Positions 12,289-23,108 of a stretch of DNA of 64,000 nucleotides are shown here, piece by piece. The DNA lies in contig VFIW01000015.1 in NCBI GenBank assembly GCA_006386115.1, forward strand, positions 248,001 through 312,000, read 5' to 3'. The notes under the pieces were generated by a model. It did not search any database, was not told the DNA's origin, and saw nothing but the letters and a program-made list of their open reading frames with translations. Source of the stretch: Globisporangium splendens (Eukaryota > Oomycota > Peronosporomycetes > Pythiales > Pythiaceae). Position 1 is the first letter of the stretch; the number at the start of each line of letters is the position of its first letter. The position numbers were made by a program, and so were the translations under genes.

Positions 12289-14656
12289 ATGGGGGAAGCG
12301 ACAACAGCACCGCCAGACGGGACACAGTACGTGCCGACACCACTTCACATTGCACTATGGGTATGCGTGGATGCATTCGTCGTACTGTAATTTTTTCACA
12401 CAAGCCTGTATGTGTGGCTTGGCTGACGTGTGTGGTGGTGGATGATGGTCTCAGAATGGAAACTTAAAGCAGATCCGTGAGTGCATTCAAGAAGGAGACG
12501 GCGAGGTCCTAGAGGCGCGTGACAAGCGAGGCAATCGCGCACTCCACTTGGCGTTGAAGTTTGCGCATCGCAACTCGGTTGCAATCGTCAAATGCCTTAT
12601 TGTAAGTACAGTGCGTCCTGTCTGTTCCCTTTGTTCGATGGTGGTGTGTGCCAGTTCTTGCTGAATGGGTACATTTTTCGTTGCTAACTAGGATGCTGGA
12701 GCTCGCGTTCGTTCGCGCGACATGTCGGGCTGGAAGGCTGTGCACCAAGCGGTTGCTGCCGAGAATGAAGAGATCCTTCGCCTTCTTGCTCAGACAGGTA
12801 CATATCGCTGACTGAGAGTGTCTTACGCGCAAATGGGTCCATTTCTGTTCGCTAGTGACAGTAATTCTCCTCATGCTTGTGGCGCCACCAGAAAAAGAGC
12901 AAGCGCCCGCATTGCTCGCCAAGAAGATCAATACAGTGTGCCCTCAGCTTGCTCAGGTCCCGAACTTCTATTCCGAGATCCATGTGGACGTCTCGACGTG
13001 GATTCCGGGTGTATCTCGCTGGCTCCCATCGGATACTGTCAAGATCTGGAAGAAGAATCACGACATTCGCTTTGACATCTCACTTGTCGGCTTTGAAAAC
13101 GGGTGCTGGAAGCGAGGGAAGCTCTCATTCTTACTTCTTGGAGGCAGTGGGCGATTCCTCTGCTTGGACCATGAAGACAAAGCGTGCATCGATCTGCTCG
13201 CTCCTGACACCCGACTCAGTGACGCAGACTTGGATGCGATGGTACATTTCCTGATGACAGCATCCATCGTCACGACGGGTTTTGATGTCGCGAACGTCAA
13301 GTTTGACAAAAAGCACCGGTGGCTTTCAAAGGCCGACGTGAAACAAGATATCGGACAGTGGAAGAATACAAATGTGTATGAGATGAGCGGCGTTGAGGCC
13401 GCTCTCCGGATCCGGAAACCTCAGAACAAGCATCACAAGCTTCCACTGTCATCATCTCTACCTGTAAGCTCTGCAGCCTTTCCATGGCATTTGTATATCT
13501 CGCTGATTCTCCTTGCGTATGTTTGGTGATGTGTGCAGGAGCCTTCAACGACGACGAGCGATGCATTCTCGGTGCTCACAGACGCCTTCACAGAACAGGA
13601 CAAAGGCACCGAAGTGATTGTGGACCCGAACTCGGAGCATGTGGTCTCGACGGAGCTCGGTGAGCAAGGAGTTGTGACTTGGAAGTTCTCGACCGCGCAG
13701 TACGACATCTCATTCGGCGTCAAGTTTCTTCGAGAATGCGATGGAGATGACAGTGAATGGGAAGATGTGGTGCCACTACAGCGCTGTGCTTCCCATGAAC
13801 AGGAACAAAGTGGCAAGTTCGAGGCGCCAACTGCTGGAACCGTTGTGTTCACCTGGGACAACTCGTATTCCCGTTTTCGGTATGCAGCTCTGTCCTCCAT
13901 CACTGTCATGCGTCTGGATGTGTTGCTGATAGAAATTGTGTGCCTCTGTTGATTTCTTAGACAGAAGAGAGTGCGCTTTGTAATCAAATCTCAGGATGCT
14001 TCGACTGCTGCGGAAGCGCTCGACCTGGACTCACAGGACTGCCATCGTGCACGAAAAGAAGTTATGCGCTTTGAGGACTGGTTTGGTGTCCGCATCGCGG
14101 AGCTGCCATCCCCGCTTCAAGCGCTTCGTCCGAAGCAGCAGATCATGGTCCACGTGCCTCCACGGTGCCGAGAACTGTCGAAATCGTTTTCTGCGACCGT
14201 GTGCATGAGCGACGACTTCCCCATGAGTGTACGTGCCACCGCTGCAAGATCAGTTGCTTGATACTCTGGTATGAGTCGACTCATGCCTTGTTGTATACGT
14301 TGTAGGTCCATGAGTTCCTCCCCGTGATCGAAGTGCTCTCGAAGACAACGAGCGCATTTGAAAACGTGAAGGCGTTCTTCGAAGCGGTAAGCAGAACACT
14401 TGCGAGCTGGAGAAGGAAACAGTAGTCGGCTAACTCTCTGACCCATGTCCAGCAATTGAGTATTGGATTCCCGGTGCAATTTTGTTTCCCATTGGTGCCG
14501 TCGATCTCGGCGACGTTCCGTTTTGACAAAATGGAGCTGCAGACCCCCGATGTAGCGCGTTTCGCGATCCCCGACGACTACAAACACTTTCAAGAAGACG
14601 TGCTCTCTCCACGGAAACACCAAGAAATGCTGCAGCGTCGCTGCAGTTTAAAGTGA
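12289..14656 (+). CDS. ANKRD13-family ankyrin protein with an inserted GOLD-like domain
   Basis: Eight exons (12289-12360, 12455-12601, 12692-12797, 12856-13463, 13539-13879, 13961-14228, 14306-14386, 14453-14656) give 608 aa. Residues 15-105 form two to three ankyrin repeats (RGNRALHLALKFAH, DMSGWKAVHQAVAA). The ANKRD13/GPCR-chaperone core follows (DVSTWIPGVSRWLPSDTVKIW ends near residue 160) and closes with QLSIGFPVQFCFPLVPSIS at the C-terminus. Between these, about residues 350-440, lies a beta-rich segment (VVTWKFSTAQYDISFGVKFL; GTVVFTWDNSYSRFR) typical of GOLD domains in p24 and Sec14-GOLD proteins. No ubiquitin-interacting motif is visible at the end, so it is closer to ANKRD13C, an ER-linked receptor chaperone, than to the endosomal ANKRD13A/B/D forms. 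The start is the ATG that opens the ankyrin exon. Confidence 0.85.
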
Positions 14657-14874
14657 CAGCAAGCCGATGACAACATTCAGATCAAAGCTGCGGATTTGAC
14701 AAAGAGGATGCATGTTACCACAAAGAAACCAAATCGTCTCGAACAAAACCAACGGCTCACACAACAAATCAAGGGCTCTCTTGTCCATGTTTTACCCACT
14801 TGCATTGAAATGTTTGATGTCCTCGTCCTTTTGCTTCTGGCAGTTTGGACATTGTCGATCTCAGCCTTGTCTTA

Positions 14875-15375
14875 ACTGCGGGGTCGACATTGGTGCTCTG
14901 AGCATGTCGTGCGATCATAGATCGGCATTTGAAAACGTGAGGGCGTTCTTCCGAGCGGTAAGCTAATCGAATTGATGTTGAGGTGTGCGATTCGAGAACA
15001 AGGCTCTGCATCCTGCGGATATGTGTAAGAGCATTTGATTAAGGGTTTAGTCACGCGTGCGTCGAGAGAGCAGTAATCGACTGATTTTGTTTCTTGTGGA
15101 TTTTGTGTTGGCGTTTGGCACTTGAGCAAGCGGTTGACAACCACCCAGCACACTTTTGCGTCACATCGCGACCGTCAAACTCAGCGATGCTCGTTTCTAA
15201 AGCAATGGAACCGAGCACCCTTAGCACGGCCAGCTCGAGACTGCACACACGGCCAAGACGACGCGTTCTCTGCATGGAAACGTCAAGAAATGCTGCAGCA
15301 TGCAACAAGATTTGCGATGATGCAAGACGAAATTGGGCTCGCAAAGGAAGCATTCATTACCACAAAACAACAAAA
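14875..15375 (+). pseudogene. decayed duplicate of the last exons and 3' flank of the ANKRD13 gene
   Basis: Three blocks match the preceding gene in the same order. 14925-14964 (GCATTTGAAAACGTGAGGGC... through the donor GGTAAGC) matches 14354-14392. About 15256-15300 (GGAAACGTCAAGAAATGCTG) matches the terminal exon at 14616-14637. 15338-15372 (CATTACCACAAAACAAC) matches the 3' flank near 14710-14735. The reading frame is lost, spacing has changed and no upstream exon is present, so this is a non-functional partial tandem copy. Confidence 0.7.
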
Positions 15376-15978
15376 AAGACAAAAACAAAAAACACCACCC
15401 AAAGGCCACCACATTTGAACACTGGCTTCCATACCAAGCGGCAGCAAGCCGTAGAAATCCACAAACGAAATTCACTGGTGCTGATTTCTTGGACGCATCA
15501 TCGCATTGAAGAGAGGATTGCCCTACATGGTATATACCGGATCTGCCCCATTCTCACCTCAGACCCGGTCACAGAGATCGCCAGCGTTCTATGTCATGGC
15601 GTGATGGCTTGGCAGCCAATCCCTCCATCGTCGCCATCCTCCTCCGAGCCACAGTGAACCCCACACTCGCACTCATTTCCAGAGAATACCCCACATATGT
15701 GCGATCTCTTTGTCGCGAGTGACACTCACTCAGTCACTAAACGGAGGTGTGACCATGCTGCCGTTGGGATTGGCAGGAAGAGGGCTTCCCAAGTCGCAAC
15801 CTCAGGTTGTCCTCCCCACACTGCCACTGTTTGGTCCAAAGTTTCAGTTTCCACTTGGAAGTGGGTGTGGGGAGTGAATTGAAGTGAGTGGTGACTCGCC
15901 CGATCTTTGCATCTGCCAGTTTCGAAAACGCGCTCAAGCCCCCAGACAGCAGAGTAAGAGACCAAGGGAAGAAGCGCT
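15376..15978. other. intergenic region upstream of the Argonaute gene
   Basis: About 600 bp that should contain the Argonaute promoter and 5' UTR. No repeat, RNA gene or coding frame with convincing composition was seen; an open frame here (from 15094) crosses the decayed duplicate and is not credible. Confidence 0.4.
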
Positions 15979-18900
15979 ATGAGTTACAGTGGCGGTGGCG
16001 GCGGCGGCGGAAGTGACCGCGGCGGCTATGACCGCAGTCGCAGCGGCTACGGCGGCGGGTACGACGATCCGAACCGCGGCGGGTCGGGCGGTCAGGGCGG
16101 ATACGGCGACTCTCGCGGAGGATACGGCGGCGACTCTCGCGGCGGATACGGCGATTACGGCTCTGGCTCTGGAAGCCGCGGTGGCTACGACGACCAGCAC
16201 CGCGGCGGTTACGACTCGCGTGGCGGAAGCGGATACGGCGATTACCAAGGCGGCAGCAGCAGCAGCAGCTACGGAGATTCGCGCTCGTCGTCTGGAGGCT
16301 ACGGTGATTACTCGCGCGACTACAGAAGCAGCAGTGGCCAGTCTTCGGGTGGCTATGGTGATTACCAGCGCAGCAGCTCGGGTGGCTATGGTGGCAGCTC
16401 GGGTTACGACGACCGCAGCGGTCATGATTACCACCGCAGTAGCTCTGGTGGATATGGCGCCTCGGGTGGCTACGACGACCGCGGCTCGCGCGACTACCAC
16501 CGTAGCAGCAGTGGTGGATACGGTGGCTCGTCTTCATCTGGGTATGGTGATCGTGGATACAGCTCCAGCTCGGGAGGCTACAAGGATGAATACTCGTCTT
16601 CGGGACGTGGCTACGACGACCGCGGCGGCTATTCAGGAAGTGCGAGTGGAAGCTCACGAGACGACAGAGGGTACGGTGCCAGCAGCAGCAGTCACGGTAG
16701 CAGCTACGGGGGTGACAGTCGTGGCTACGGTGGTGGACGTGATGATCGTGGCTACGGTGGTGGACGAGATGACCGCGGCTATGGCGGTAGTCGAGATGAC
16801 CGCGGCTATGGCGGTAGTCGAGATGATCGCGGCTATGGTGGTAGTCGAGATGATCGCGGCTATGGTGGTAGTCGAGATGACCGTGGCGGCCGAGGCGACC
16901 GAGGTGGCTTTGGCGGAGGCTTCGGTGGAGGCCGTGGTGGTGGTTACGGTGGCGGAGGTCGTGGAGGAGGTGGTCGCGGAGGCGGTCCAACCTCTGCTGG
17001 TGCTGGGGATATTCGCGGCACCGGCTACGAGAACATCGGGGAGCCGATTGCTGACCCTCGTTTGCAAGAAGAGTGGAGCGGACGGCTGCCAGCTCGAGAC
17101 GTGGATGACGACCACAAGCTCATTAATACGTCATTTTTGATCAGCCGCCGACCGAACTTCGGAACCCAGGGCAAAACGATCCCAATTGCCGTCAACTACT
17201 TCAATCTTTCGGTCGATCCGTCCATGACTGAAATCTTCAAGTACCACGTTGCGGTGGAGCTGACGCCCCTTGACAACGACGCCAAGTACGGCCCTGGATC
17301 TGCAGAAGTGAAAGATGTGACTATGAGCGACGCCGAACTCAAAGAACAGGATATTGAGATGTCGGAGCTCTCGGAGCGCGACCGAAAACCGCCACCGTCG
17401 GACCGTCCTTTGCGCAAACAACTGGTGCGCATGGTCATCAATGCTGTTCTGCAGCAGCATGAGGCAGACTTTGATGGCATCCGTGTTGTGCACGATGGCA
17501 TGGCCGCTATCTATTCGCCGCGTCGACTTCCGTGGGATACTAAGGATTTCCAAGAAGTAAACCCAGACGGTCCGGTGTCAGTGGAAGCAAAGGCGCAACG
17601 TAAAGGACGCGGACCTCGCACGTTTTCGGTAAAGTTGAAGTATGTTGAGACGATCAACATGCGAGAGCTGACTGAGTACTACACGAACCCGGAGGCAAAT
17701 CCAATGCCTGCGTTGCAAGCGCTGGATGTTGCAGCCCGTCACTTGGGCGCTCAACGGTGAGTTTGTGTGTTTCTTTGTTTAGTTGCATTCTTTACTAAAG
17801 TCACTTACTGACTGGCACTTGGCTGTGTGATGTTGTTAACCTATCAGATTGATTCCTGTTGGACGCAACTTTTTCTCAATGAAGAAAACCCATGCGCTCA
17901 GAGGTGGCAAGGAACTCTGCTGGGGCTACCACCAGGCGATTCGGGTTGCGCAAAAGAAGCTGATGCTGAACATGGACCAAGCCGCGACTGTGTTCTACGC
18001 TCCTGGTCCGCTGCTCGACCTAGTTCTTGCTGCGCTGAATGCGCGCGAACCTCGCGATGTGCGCCACTTGAGTGAACGGGAGGCGAAGAACTTGTCGCGC
18101 GCGCTTCGAAAAATCGAGATCATAACGACCCATCGCGTGGATCGCAAGAAACCGATCAACGGAATCAGCAGTCAGCCGGTCGATGCGACGATGATCGAGA
18201 TCGACGGCAAGGAAATGTCCGTCGCGAACTATTTTTCGCAACGATACAACATCAACCTCCGGTTCCCGAACCTCCCAGCCGTCAACATCGGCGGTCGCAA
18301 GAAGCCAACGTACCTCCCGATCGAGGTTTGCGAAGTTGCCCCTGGCCAAAGATGCTCGAATATCAATGATCTGGACACTGCAGAGATCATTCGCCAAACG
18401 AGCCAAAAGCCAAACATACGACAAGATAACATCATGGACCAAGTCCGTGGCGCAGGTTTCGAAAATGATCCGTACCTGTCGGCGTTCGGGATGAAGGTTG
18501 ACTTGCGAATGGAGAATCTTGACGCGCGAGTTTTGGAAACCCCCGAGGTCCAGTATGCGAACATCTCGGAACGCCCGAACATGGGCAACTGGAACTTGCG
18601 TGACCGCAGATTTGTCGAAGGCGCAACTTTGCGCAACTGGGGTGTTGTCATCCATGCAAATATTAACGAGCGAGATGTACAGCGCTTCATTAGTACCATG
18701 TGTGACGTGGCGAGAAAGTGTGCAATTGACATTCAAGACACAAACCCTGTGATCATCCACCAAGACAGTCACCGCGCGGCGCAGGTCGAGGAATTGATGT
18801 CAATCTGCCACCGAGATCTCGAGAGCCGCAGCTTGGGGCCACCGCAATTGATTATGGTGATCAAGAAGGATAAGAGCGTTGGTCCGTACAGCGATATCAA

Positions 18901-19855
18901 GCGCATGTCCGACACTGTGCTTGGTATCCCGAGTCAATGCATCGTCGCAGCGAACGTGGCCAAGTCACAGGCTCAGTATTGCGCAAATGTGTGCATGAAG
19001 ATCAACATGAAGCTTAACGGGAAGAACTCGATCCTTCGCGACCACTTGCCACTCGTCAGCTCGTCGCCAACGATTATTATTGGTGCCAATATCACCCATC
19101 CACGATCTGGAATGGGCTCGCGACCGTCAATTGCTTCGGTGGTTGCTTCGTTGGATCGGTATTCGGCGAAATACGTTGCTCGCGTCGCTGCTCAAAAGGC
19201 ATCGAACGACATCAGTACTTTGCCATTCATGCTACGTGATTTGTTCTTGGCATATTATCGGGCCACGAGCCGCAAGCCAGAACACATCGTGTACTACCGT
19301 GATGGCGTGAGCGACGGGCAGTTTTACGATATTCTGCAAACGGAAATGAAGGCGCTTCGCAAGGCGTGTATGATGATGTCGGAAGATTTTACCCCTCCAG
19401 TGACGTTTATCGTGGTGAACAAGCGCCACCACATGCGTGGGTTCGGATTGAGCAATCGTGACTGTGATCGTAGTGGCAACATTCAACCTGGTACGGTGAT
19501 TGATGCGGGTATCGTCGACTCGCACCGCTTCGACTTTTTCTTGTACGGCCACAGCGGCATCCAGGGCACGAGTTGCCCTGCTCACTACACCGTTCTTCAC
19601 GATGAGAACAACATGTCGGCCGACGACATGCAGAAGTTGACGTACAGCTTGTGCTACACGTTTGCGCGCTGCACGCGTTCGGTGTCGGTGGTTCCACCAG
19701 TCTATTACGCGCAGTTGGCCGCTGCGCGTGCAAACTTCTTTTTGAACGAAGGTTCGGATGGAGCGTCGACGGTTGGCTCGGGCCGCTCGAATTCGTCCAA
19801 CTTCGACTTTTCCGGACTCCACAAGGATCTCTACAACTGCATGTTCTACATTTAG
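15979..19855 (+). CDS. Argonaute with a long RGG/GGY N-terminus and a degenerate slicer centre
   Basis: Two exons (15979-17756, 17848-19855) give 1261 aa. Residues 1-340 are Gly/Tyr/Arg/Ser-rich with RGG and RDDRGYGG repeats. The N and linker domains follow, then PAZ at about 680-780 (YNINLRFPNLP, LPIEVCEVAPGQR), MID, and PIWI at about 925-1245. In PIWI the family positions read GANITHP (Asn1007 instead of the usual Asp), Asn1046 where the glutamate finger is expected, YYRDGVSDGQF (Asp1078 kept) and VYYAQLAAARA (Gln1215 instead of His). The fold and guide-binding segments look intact, so it probably binds small RNA but is not expected to cleave targets; a role in transcriptional silencing or as an adaptor is inference. 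The RGG tail could bind RNA or be arginine-methylated. Confidence 0.93.
16738..16890 (+). repeat. 27-bp in-frame tandem repeat (RDDRGYGG[G/S]) in the Argonaute
   Basis: About five and a half units of 27 bp encode R-D-D-R-G-Y-G-G-G/S starting at residue 254. Units 3-5 are nearly identical at the nucleotide level, which indicates recent expansion and likely length polymorphism. Confidence 0.85.
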
Positions 19856-20169
19856 CCGTGTAGGCGCAACGAGTTGTGCTGGCAAGATCCCGAATGAATG
19901 AAGAATACGACAATGTGCGGCGTCTCCGGGAAAAGTGTGAGTTTGTATTGGTTGAGTGTTTTTTTGTATTGCTTTACCCTGTCGCACTCGCCTCTCTCAT
20001 TCTCTAGTTTTTGTAGCAAAAGCAAATATTGTTGTCTGTTGTATGGTCGAAGAGTGATAGAGAGCGAGCGAGGAAAACGAAACAAAAAATGAAAGTCTGG
20101 ATTTCCGTCGCTGTGTGAGGAAGTGGAATACTTTCGTGTTCATGGATGCTATCGAGGCATGCAACGGCT
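19856..20169. other. convergent 3' flank between Argonaute and the next gene
   Basis: Both neighbours end here. There is a T-rich stretch near 19948-20010 and nothing else recognised. Confidence 0.4.
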
Positions 20170-22509
20170 TCAGCTTGGCGATTGAGTTGTGTGAGTGCTC
20201 TCCAAAACAAACTTGAGCTTCTCGAGAGGTATGTCTTGATCATGATCATGGTTGATGAATGCTGCGAGTTGCTTACTTGTGCAGAGCTGATTCATTTTTA
20301 TGACTGGCAGTAGTCGACTGTTTGTTCGTATTCCGTAGCAATTGCGCCGCGCACGCAGGCATTGCAGCACAGTGAACACGAACTCTTTCTCACTGACTCC
20401 TCCGATGCAAACTGACGCTGGCGCAGAGAGCGCGATGGAGCTTTTCTTCGTCGAGGATTTCCGTCGTTTCCCACCGCCACGAAGATCTGACGGCAGCTCG
20501 TTATTTCCAACAACACCATGCAAACTTGTTCGCAGTTCGTCCAAATCTAAAGGAGAAAGGAACTCGTCAGGCAAGGTGGTACAAATACGCATCAAGCTCT
20601 CCAGTGGTGGCTCTTTCGGTGGAATGCTCGCGGTATTTTGTTGCCGCATGCCTTCGCTGGCGCGCGAGTCGTCGTCGGGTTGCTGATCTTTTTTCTCTTT
20701 AGCGTTGCTGCTGGTCTTGCCAGCCATGGCGCCGAACGGCGACAACGCCATCAACTGGCGTCGAAACCCGTCGTGTAACTTCTTAGTGAGCACTTGGTCG
20801 TATTCAAACCACGCCGAGATGAACGCTGCCAGGAAAATGTCGACAGAGACACGTGTTACCCCGCCTGCAAGTTTGGACGATGGAGAGAGCTGAATAACGC
20901 GTTCGTTTGCATCGTCGAGCACTTTGCGGTCAATGAACACGAGATGATGACCAAGCACTGCGAGCGCGAGATCCGACGAACATTCCCAATGCTCCACACT
21001 CGGTAAACGACATACGTCTTCTAACGAATGAATCGAAGTGTCGAGCTCGATGACATCCTCGATCACGTCGACAAGTGCATTAAACGCACATGAAAACAAA
21101 TTCCCGTTGACTGGAACATCAGCTAGTTCGAGAGGTACAAGCTCACAAACACGACTGAACAGCGCAACGCGAATGTCCGCTGCGCTGAAGTTGTGATTCC
21201 CTTCATGCGCCGGGTAGCAGCCAACCAACCGCGTGTTTGCCAGACCAAGGTCCTTGAGTTTACGATGTTCGATTTCGTGGTGCTCGTGATAGAAGAGACA
21301 AGTTTTCACGACCTCCATCATGTGGTAATCCGCTAGACGAGCGATGCCATATTTCCCCAGGAAAAACTGCTTCATGAAGGCATGAAAAGGAGTTCGTGGC
21401 TTGTGTGCGCGGACGGCAATCGCATCAGAATCGAGTTTTTCCAGGTACAATCGCAGGACAATGCGATTCAGATCGTCTTTCTCCAGGACACGCTGGATCT
21501 TCGGTCGTGTATCGAGCTGATCGCGGAGCGACGCAGGTATCACTTGCCGCTTTGTGACTACGGTCGCATATCCTGTCTCGCCACATGTGTAGATCTCATT
21601 GTCGGTCTCCATATGATCGTCATCACCATTGCCATCGGTGGCAGTATGCGAACTCAAGTCGCTTGGCGCTCGTCGTTCAAGCACCATCTGCTCCGTTTGG
21701 GTACCGACTACTCTCGCGCTCATCATTTTCTGCATCATTCGATGTTCTTCACTGGACCCGTATCGCCACAAAAGCGAGACCGAATTCGAATTGATGAAGC
21801 GATCCAAGTCGTTCAATGTGCGCATCTGATTCCGCTCTTGCTCGTAAAGCCCCTGGAAGAGCTGCTCTAGGTCCTGTGACAAACTCTCAACCAGGTGAAT
21901 TTTCTCGACTTTCTCCAGTTCGTCTCCATTGATGCCGTAGAACTCGCGCTCTTCGGCGTTGCCGGTCACGGCAACATCTTCTTCAAAGTCAATGTGTGCG
22001 ATGCCGGCACCATTGCTGAGCGGGTCTTGATTGTCGATGACCCCACTGATCGTTTGTTGTAGCTGGCTGTTCTCTGCAACGAGACGATTTTGCTTCTGGC
22101 GCGTCTTTTGGAGCTCGGCGCGCAATTCTTGGCTGTCGTGGCGCAATTTCTCATGATCCGCTTCGTACTGTTGCATACGCAGCTTTTTCTGCGCCATCAT
22201 CTCCTGGTGGAAGTGCTTGGCATTCGTAGATTTGATATGCAGTTGCTCATTTTCGTCGACCACAGATTGCGCGAGTTGGATCAGCACAAAGAAATTGAGC
22301 GACGTCAGTTCCCAGATTTGTGCGAGCAAGCGACACATGCGTGGTGAGAGCTGCTCGAGAATCTGGAGCACGTGCTTCATCATAGACGAACAGGTCGTGT
22401 GGTACGTCGTGCAGCGAGGTGGCAGGTGCTGGTCCGCTGCATTCTGCAGTTTGGGTAACTGCTGAACGCAATCGTGGACGAAGGATTCGAGCAGCTGCAC
22501 AGACGACAA
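20170..22509 (-). CDS. unrecognised coiled-coil protein, 5' end unresolved
   Basis: A single long open frame of about 779 codons ends in TGA. Residues about 85-165 form a coiled coil rich in Gln/Glu/Leu (EKLRHDSQELRAELQKTRQK). After an acidic linker comes a compact region with FHAFMKQFFLGKYGIARLAD and HEHHEIEHRKLKDLGLAN, then a helical block and a basic Ser/Lys patch (GGGKRRKSSTKKSS). No catalytic motif was recognised. The frame has no ATG at its 5' edge: the first in-frame Met comes about 40 codons in (C-S-S-M-M-K-H). Just upstream, another frame encodes a helical stretch (HKAEESLETGHREATMQCY) that would join smoothly if one base were missing near 22517. A flagellar or centrosomal role is possible from the coiled-coil architecture but unproven. 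Confidence 0.6.
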   Translation of the reverse strand: MSSVQLLESFVHDCVQQLPKLQNAADQHLPPRCTTYHTTCSSMMKHVLQILEQLSPRMCRLLAQIWELTSLNFFVLIQLAQSVVDENEQLHIKSTNAKHFHQEMMAQKKLRMQQYEADHEKLRHDSQELRAELQKTRQKQNRLVAENSQLQQTISGVIDNQDPLSNGAGIAHIDFEEDVAVTGNAEEREFYGINGDELEKVEKIHLVESLSQDLEQLFQGLYEQERNQMRTLNDLDRFINSNSVSLLWRYGSSEEHRMMQKMMSARVVGTQTEQMVLERRAPSDLSSHTATDGNGDDDHMETDNEIYTCGETGYATVVTKRQVIPASLRDQLDTRPKIQRVLEKDDLNRIVLRLYLEKLDSDAIAVRAHKPRTPFHAFMKQFFLGKYGIARLADYHMMEVVKTCLFYHEHHEIEHRKLKDLGLANTRLVGCYPAHEGNHNFSAADIRVALFSRVCELVPLELADVPVNGNLFSCAFNALVDVIEDVIELDTSIHSLEDVCRLPSVEHWECSSDLALAVLGHHLVFIDRKVLDDANERVIQLSPSSKLAGGVTRVSVDIFLAAFISAWFEYDQVLTKKLHDGFRRQLMALSPFGAMAGKTSSNAKEKKDQQPDDDSRASEGMRQQNTASIPPKEPPLESLMRICTTLPDEFLSPLDLDELRTSLHGVVGNNELPSDLRGGGKRRKSSTKKSSIALSAPASVCIGGVSEKEFVFTVLQCLRARRNCYGIRTNSRLLPVIKMNQLCTSKQLAAFINHDHDQDIPLEKLKFVLESTHTTQSPS

Positions 22510-23108
22510 TCGAAGAGGTACATGTCAAGAAGTGTGATCATATGGTAGCACTGCATCGTTGCTTCACGATGTCCGGTCTCCAACGACTCTTCTGCTTTGT
22601 GGAAAATGACCACCCGCGATTCTTTTCGCGAAGAACGTTGGGAAGCGACGATTTATATTTTTATAGTCTCCAAGAGGTCTCCATCTGGAGATGCAGCTCA
22701 CCTGTTTCGCGAAGGACATCGCGCGCAGTGGAAGGAAATCATGAGACTGCGAACACGACGACAGCATCCGTCGTGATGGGGCTCACAGTGCTGTACACTA
22801 GATTGATTGAGCAAAGAGTTCATGAAGAACACTGTAGCCGGTGGTCAAAGCAAAGAAAGGTCCAAGTCTCGAAGATTGTGCTCGTTCAGAATCTGCTCAG
22901 GTTTGCTGGCGTTGATCTCGCGTAGCTGAGGTTGGCGCGTGTTAGATTGGCAGGTATTTTCAGAGTTGAAGCATCCATGCGAATCAGAACGCACGTGACC
23001 TGCGATTTTAAACAAATCAAGAGATGTACTTGCCCTCACGAAACCCAAAAGTGGAGATTGTGAAGCCTCATCGTCGTTTGGAAGCGTTCTGCTTGGGAGA
23101 GGAAGAAG
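22510..23108. other. divergent region with possible upstream coding remnants
   Basis: It separates two divergent coiled-coil loci. On the minus strand 22515-22640 encodes a helical peptide that may be the lost N-terminus of the preceding gene. An AT-rich run (TATAAAAATATAAAT read on the minus strand, near 22652-22668) could be promoter sequence. On the plus strand an ATG at 23024 opens a short plausible frame (MYLPSRNPKVEIVKPHRR) that is out of frame with the following broken gene. Confidence 0.35.

Noticed and set aside
15094..15657. 187-codon plus-strand frame upstream of Argonaute
   Set aside because: Crosses the decayed ANKRD13 duplicate and has His/Arg/Thr-rich composition without family features.
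15934..16990. Long antisense frames opposite the Argonaute N-terminus
   Set aside because: Low-complexity GGN codons leave the other strand open in several frames; no independent coding signal.
20400..21870. Several plus-strand frames of 60-160 codons within 20.4-21.9 kb
   Set aside because: They are shadows of the long minus-strand coiled-coil gene.
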